A DNA stretch of 64,000 nucleotides from Chryseobacterium sp. Leaf394 (GTDB lineage: Bacteria > Bacteroidota > Bacteroidia > Flavobacteriales > Weeksellaceae). Positions 61,994-64,000 of the stretch are shown in pieces. Position 1 is the first letter of the stretch. The number at the start of each line of letters is the position of its first letter. The stretch covers positions 213,671-277,670 of the forward strand of contig NZ_LMQH01000010.1 of NCBI RefSeq assembly GCF_001424105.1, in the 5' to 3' direction. The notes beneath the pieces are model-generated. The model searched no databases and had not been told where the DNA came from. It worked only from the letters and a program-made list of their open reading frames with translations. The position numbers and the translations under genes were made by a program.

Positions 61994-62746
61994 GTGAAAT
62001 GTAAATTACTTTTTTTCTTTTCGTTTCTCCTTTCCCTCAGTTTCCACGCTCAGGAATATATTTTTGGGAGAACAGTTTCTGAAGAAAATGCTGAAATGCC
62101 CAACGTCACCGTAATCAACATCCGTACAGACGAAAGAGTACTGACGAATGATGACGGACACTTTATGATATCCGGAAGGCAAGGCGACAATCTTCGTTTT
62201 ATAATCCTGGGCTACGAACGTTTCCAAACCGTAATAGGTGCAGAAAATTTGAAATCTCCTTTAAATGTTACGCTCAAACGAATTCCGGTAGCCATTGAGG
62301 AAGTTGTTCTGAAAAAACGGCTGACGGGAGATCTTGCAATGGATATAAAAAATTATAATCCCCCGACAAAGGTTCAGAAATTAAAATCGGACTTAGGGAA
62401 ATACATGAGCCAAAAATCGGATCCGAGAGTTCTGGCAGCAAAACCCGGGGAATTTGTACAGCCCGTAACAAAAGGTACTTTCAGTTTTGGGAAAATCAAG
62501 GATAAATGGGATGATGTCGATTTTATGAATTATTTGATTCAGGCTCTGGGAAATGACTATTTCACTGAACTCAAGATTGAAAATTCTCAAATCCAGCATT
62601 TCATTTACTATATTTTCAACAGCGGTTTTGAGAGAAAACGTATTTTAAAGTACGGATACGCCAGTGACGCGGATCTGAACAGATTCAAAAGTGCCGTTTT
62701 GCTGAGAATTACTTCTTATAAAACTCCATTAACGACTGCCAAATGA
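61994..62746 (+). CDS. Carboxypeptidase-regulatory-like domain protein (first of tandem pair)
   Basis: A 250-residue exported protein starting at GTG: signal peptide (about 1-19, ending FHAQ), a CarboxypepD_reg-like Ig domain (about 22-100: GRTVSEENAEMPNVTVINIR ... LTNDDGHFMISG ... VTLKRIPV), and a ~150-residue helical C-terminal region with VQKLKSDLGKYMSQKSD and GNDYFTELKIEN. No TonB-receptor barrel follows, unlike SusC-type proteins. It overlaps the next, homologous gene by four bases (ATGA). No upstream in-frame ATG exists near the signal peptide, so GTG is chosen. Confidence 0.85.
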   Translation: MKCKLLFFFSFLLSLSFHAQEYIFGRTVSEENAEMPNVTVINIRTDERVLTNDDGHFMISGRQGDNLRFIILGYERFQTVIGAENLKSPLNVTLKRIPVAIEEVVLKKRLTGDLAMDIKNYNPPTKVQKLKSDLGKYMSQKSDPRVLAAKPGEFVQPVTKGTFSFGKIKDKWDDVDFMNYLIQALGNDYFTELKIENSQIQHFIYYIFNSGFERKRILKYGYASDADLNRFKSAVLLRITSYKTPLTTAK

Positions 62747-63525
62747 AAATAAAATTACTGCTGATTTTTGTCTTTATTTCTTCGTTTCTAATAGCTCAAA
62801 ATACAGTTTCAGGAACTGTTTTGGATGAAAACGGAACTTTGCAGGGGCAGGTTTTGGTTTTTAATTTTAATAAAAGCCAGTCTGTTTTTTCAGATGCAAA
62901 TGGATTTTTCTCAATCACAGCCAATCCCAACGACGAAATTCGGTTTGTGAAAGATGGGTTCTATCGGTTTGACTTCAAAGTAACTGCAGAATCTTTCTCA
63001 GAGAAAAATACCGTGATAATGAGGCACGTCGAAATTCTCATCCCCGAAGTAGAATTGAAATTCCAGCCAACTGGTAATCTTGAGAAAGATGCTCAAAATG
63101 TTGGAGTTTCCAAAAGAGTTGCTGCTTTAAATTCTAAAATGGATGAGTATATGAAATCGCCGATGACCGAAGCCATACCGGAAAATGCAACACCAAAATC
63201 GTTTCAGCCGCACGATTTTAAAGAAGGACAGGTAAATCTTATCGGAGTTGCTGATGCCATCGGAAAACTCTTCAGCAAAAAAACTACGAAGGCCAATTAT
63301 TATGAAACCAAAGATTTTCTCGCCAGACTGAAGTCGGAAATTGACCTCAGTTATTACAGGAAATTCGGGATGGGAGATGAGGGAATTGACCGCTTTCTTC
63401 TGTATGCAGAAGACATTTTTATGCTCTCAAAAAAGTATCGGAAGAAGTTTGACAAAGTAAGGATCTCCAATGATCTGATGTCAGCATTTAGCGAATATAG
63501 AAAGACTAATAATCTTGAATATTAA
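62743..63525 (+). CDS. Carboxypeptidase-regulatory-like domain protein (second of tandem pair)
   Basis: A 260-residue exported paralogue of the preceding protein: signal peptide (about 1-18, ending LIAQ), reg-like domain (VSGTVLDENGTLQGQVLVFN ... SDANGFFSITANPNDEI ... VIMRHVEILIPEVELK) and a helical C-terminus with RVAALNSKMDEYMKSP and FLARLKSEIDLSYYRKFG. Both paralogues keep the E-V-x-L-K ... LK/M-x-x-YM-x-x pattern after the Ig domain, a shared region I cannot assign. Coupled to the previous gene by an ATGA overlap; its stop overlaps the convergent GNAT gene by four bases. Confidence 0.83.
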   Translation: MKIKLLLIFVFISSFLIAQNTVSGTVLDENGTLQGQVLVFNFNKSQSVFSDANGFFSITANPNDEIRFVKDGFYRFDFKVTAESFSEKNTVIMRHVEILIPEVELKFQPTGNLEKDAQNVGVSKRVAALNSKMDEYMKSPMTEAIPENATPKSFQPHDFKEGQVNLIGVADAIGKLFSKKTTKANYYETKDFLARLKSEIDLSYYRKFGMGDEGIDRFLLYAEDIFMLSKKYRKKFDKVRISNDLMSAFSEYRKTNNLEY

Positions 63526-64000
63526 TGATAAACGACATCATGAATTTCGTTTGTTGTCTCACCTAAATCTGTAGGCTGGAAATTAGCCAAGAGCCACAGG
63601 TTAAGTTTCTTTTTTCCGTTGCCGTAGCTTGGCTGAATGTACATTTCGTCAATTAAGCTGAATCCGTTTTTCTGATAAAACGAAAATCTTCGTTTGGAAT
63701 CTTCATTCAAGTTTTCCGGCTCTATCTCCAGAATAATTCTTGGATGATTTTCTTTTAAAAGATCAATGATTTTTGAACCTGCTTTTTGATTTCTAAACTC
63801 AGCAAAGACTTCAAAATGTTCTACAAAGATAAAATCTGAAAGTTCCCAAATGATCACGTAACCGATGTTTTCACTTTCATTAAAAACTGAAAAAACCTTC
63901 ACGTTGGAGTGGGTGAAAAGCTGTACAAACTTCATCCAGTCGCGTCTTTCGTCTTCCGGAAAAGAGGAGGTGTACGAACTGTAAATCTGTTTGATTCTGT
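63522..64000 (-). CDS. GNAT family N-acetyltransferase, 5' end outside window
   Basis: The frame runs open to the right edge. Within the window it gives RIKQIYSSYTSSFPEDERRDW, then the internal ATG at 63935 (MKFVQLFTHSNVKVFSV) and YVIIWELSDFIFVEHFEVFAEFR, the acetyl-CoA loop FRNQKAGSKIIDLL, EIEPEN and FYQKNGFSLI. The FPEDERR segment is the expected N-terminal part of this GNAT subfamily, so the gene is partial here rather than starting at 63935. Substrate unknown. Confidence 0.85.
   Translation of the reverse strand, partial: RIKQIYSSYTSSFPEDERRDWMKFVQLFTHSNVKVFSVFNESENIGYVIIWELSDFIFVEHFEVFAEFRNQKAGSKIIDLLKENHPRIILEIEPENLNEDSKRRFSFYQKNGFSLIDEMYIQPSYGNGKKKLNLWLLANFQPTDLGETTNEIHDVVYH

Noticed and set aside
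1-64000. Prophage, complete insertion sequence, rRNA or tRNA genes
   Set aside because: No transposase, integrase or phage structural gene, and no cloverleaf or rRNA sequence recognised in any gap.

Overview
The window looks like a chromosomal segment from a flavobacterium of the Chryseobacterium/Weeksellaceae type (Bacteroidota, Flavobacteriales). Grounds: low GC; two secreted proteins with type IX secretion (T9SS) C-terminal sorting domains; candidate -7 boxes of the Bacteroidota form TAnnTTTG; no Shine-Dalgarno pattern; a split cobalamin methionine synthase; and the RDD/SpoIIM/DUF4129/DUF4350/MoxR/DUF58 cluster common in this group. The genus is inference. No rRNA, tRNA, CRISPR array, prophage or complete insertion sequence was seen.

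Layout. 1-3.5 kb: end of an unassigned gene, a YebC/TACO1 protein, a MITE-like palindrome, an LpxH-like metallophosphoesterase, a glycosyltransferase and a small GNAT protein. 3.6-10.7 kb: an RDD membrane protein divergent from a tight SpoIIM - membrane protein - DUF4129 - DUF4350 - MoxR - DUF58 operon. 10.7-16.6 kb: a frameshifted CPBP protease-like gene, an OsmC protein, a T9SS-sorted adhesin-like protein and a large GH63-type glucosidase. 16.7-28.3 kb: a methionine regulon led by a SAM riboswitch: metX-like acyltransferase, homoserine dehydrogenase with N-terminal ACT region but no kinase, metZ, the homocysteine half of MetH, a fatty acid desaturase, the B12/folate half of MetH, an AT-rich KAP-like P-loop NTPase, and metF. 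The intervening genes and hairpin repeats look like later insertions.

28.3-43 kb: hypothetical and GNAT-like genes, folE with an unknown follower, cysS, a T9SS-sorted protein, malQ with N-terminal starch-binding domains, two small exported proteins, ferritin, and a hypothetical - membrane protein - NarL-type kinase - LuxR-type regulator operon. 43-52 kb: secreted endonuclease/exonuclease/phosphatase protein, a six-copy 22-bp degenerate tandem repeat, a secreted M1 peptidase, a 2,4-dienoyl-CoA-reductase-like SDR, a DUF1573 protein, an OmpR-type two-component system, a GH92 alpha-mannosidase and a TetR regulator. 52-64 kb: clpB, a small membrane-protein gene broken by an amber codon, a leaderless subtilase followed by a 67-residue protein resembling its own prodomain, an outer-membrane barrel protein, an AddA/RecB-like helicase-nuclease, two tandem carboxypeptidase-regulatory-domain proteins and a GNAT gene running off the edge.

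Candidates for under-described biology: the protease plus stand-alone prodomain pair (56.0-57.7 kb), the solitary KAP-like NTPase inside the methionine operon (25.9-27.3 kb), and several small repeat families in intergenic DNA.
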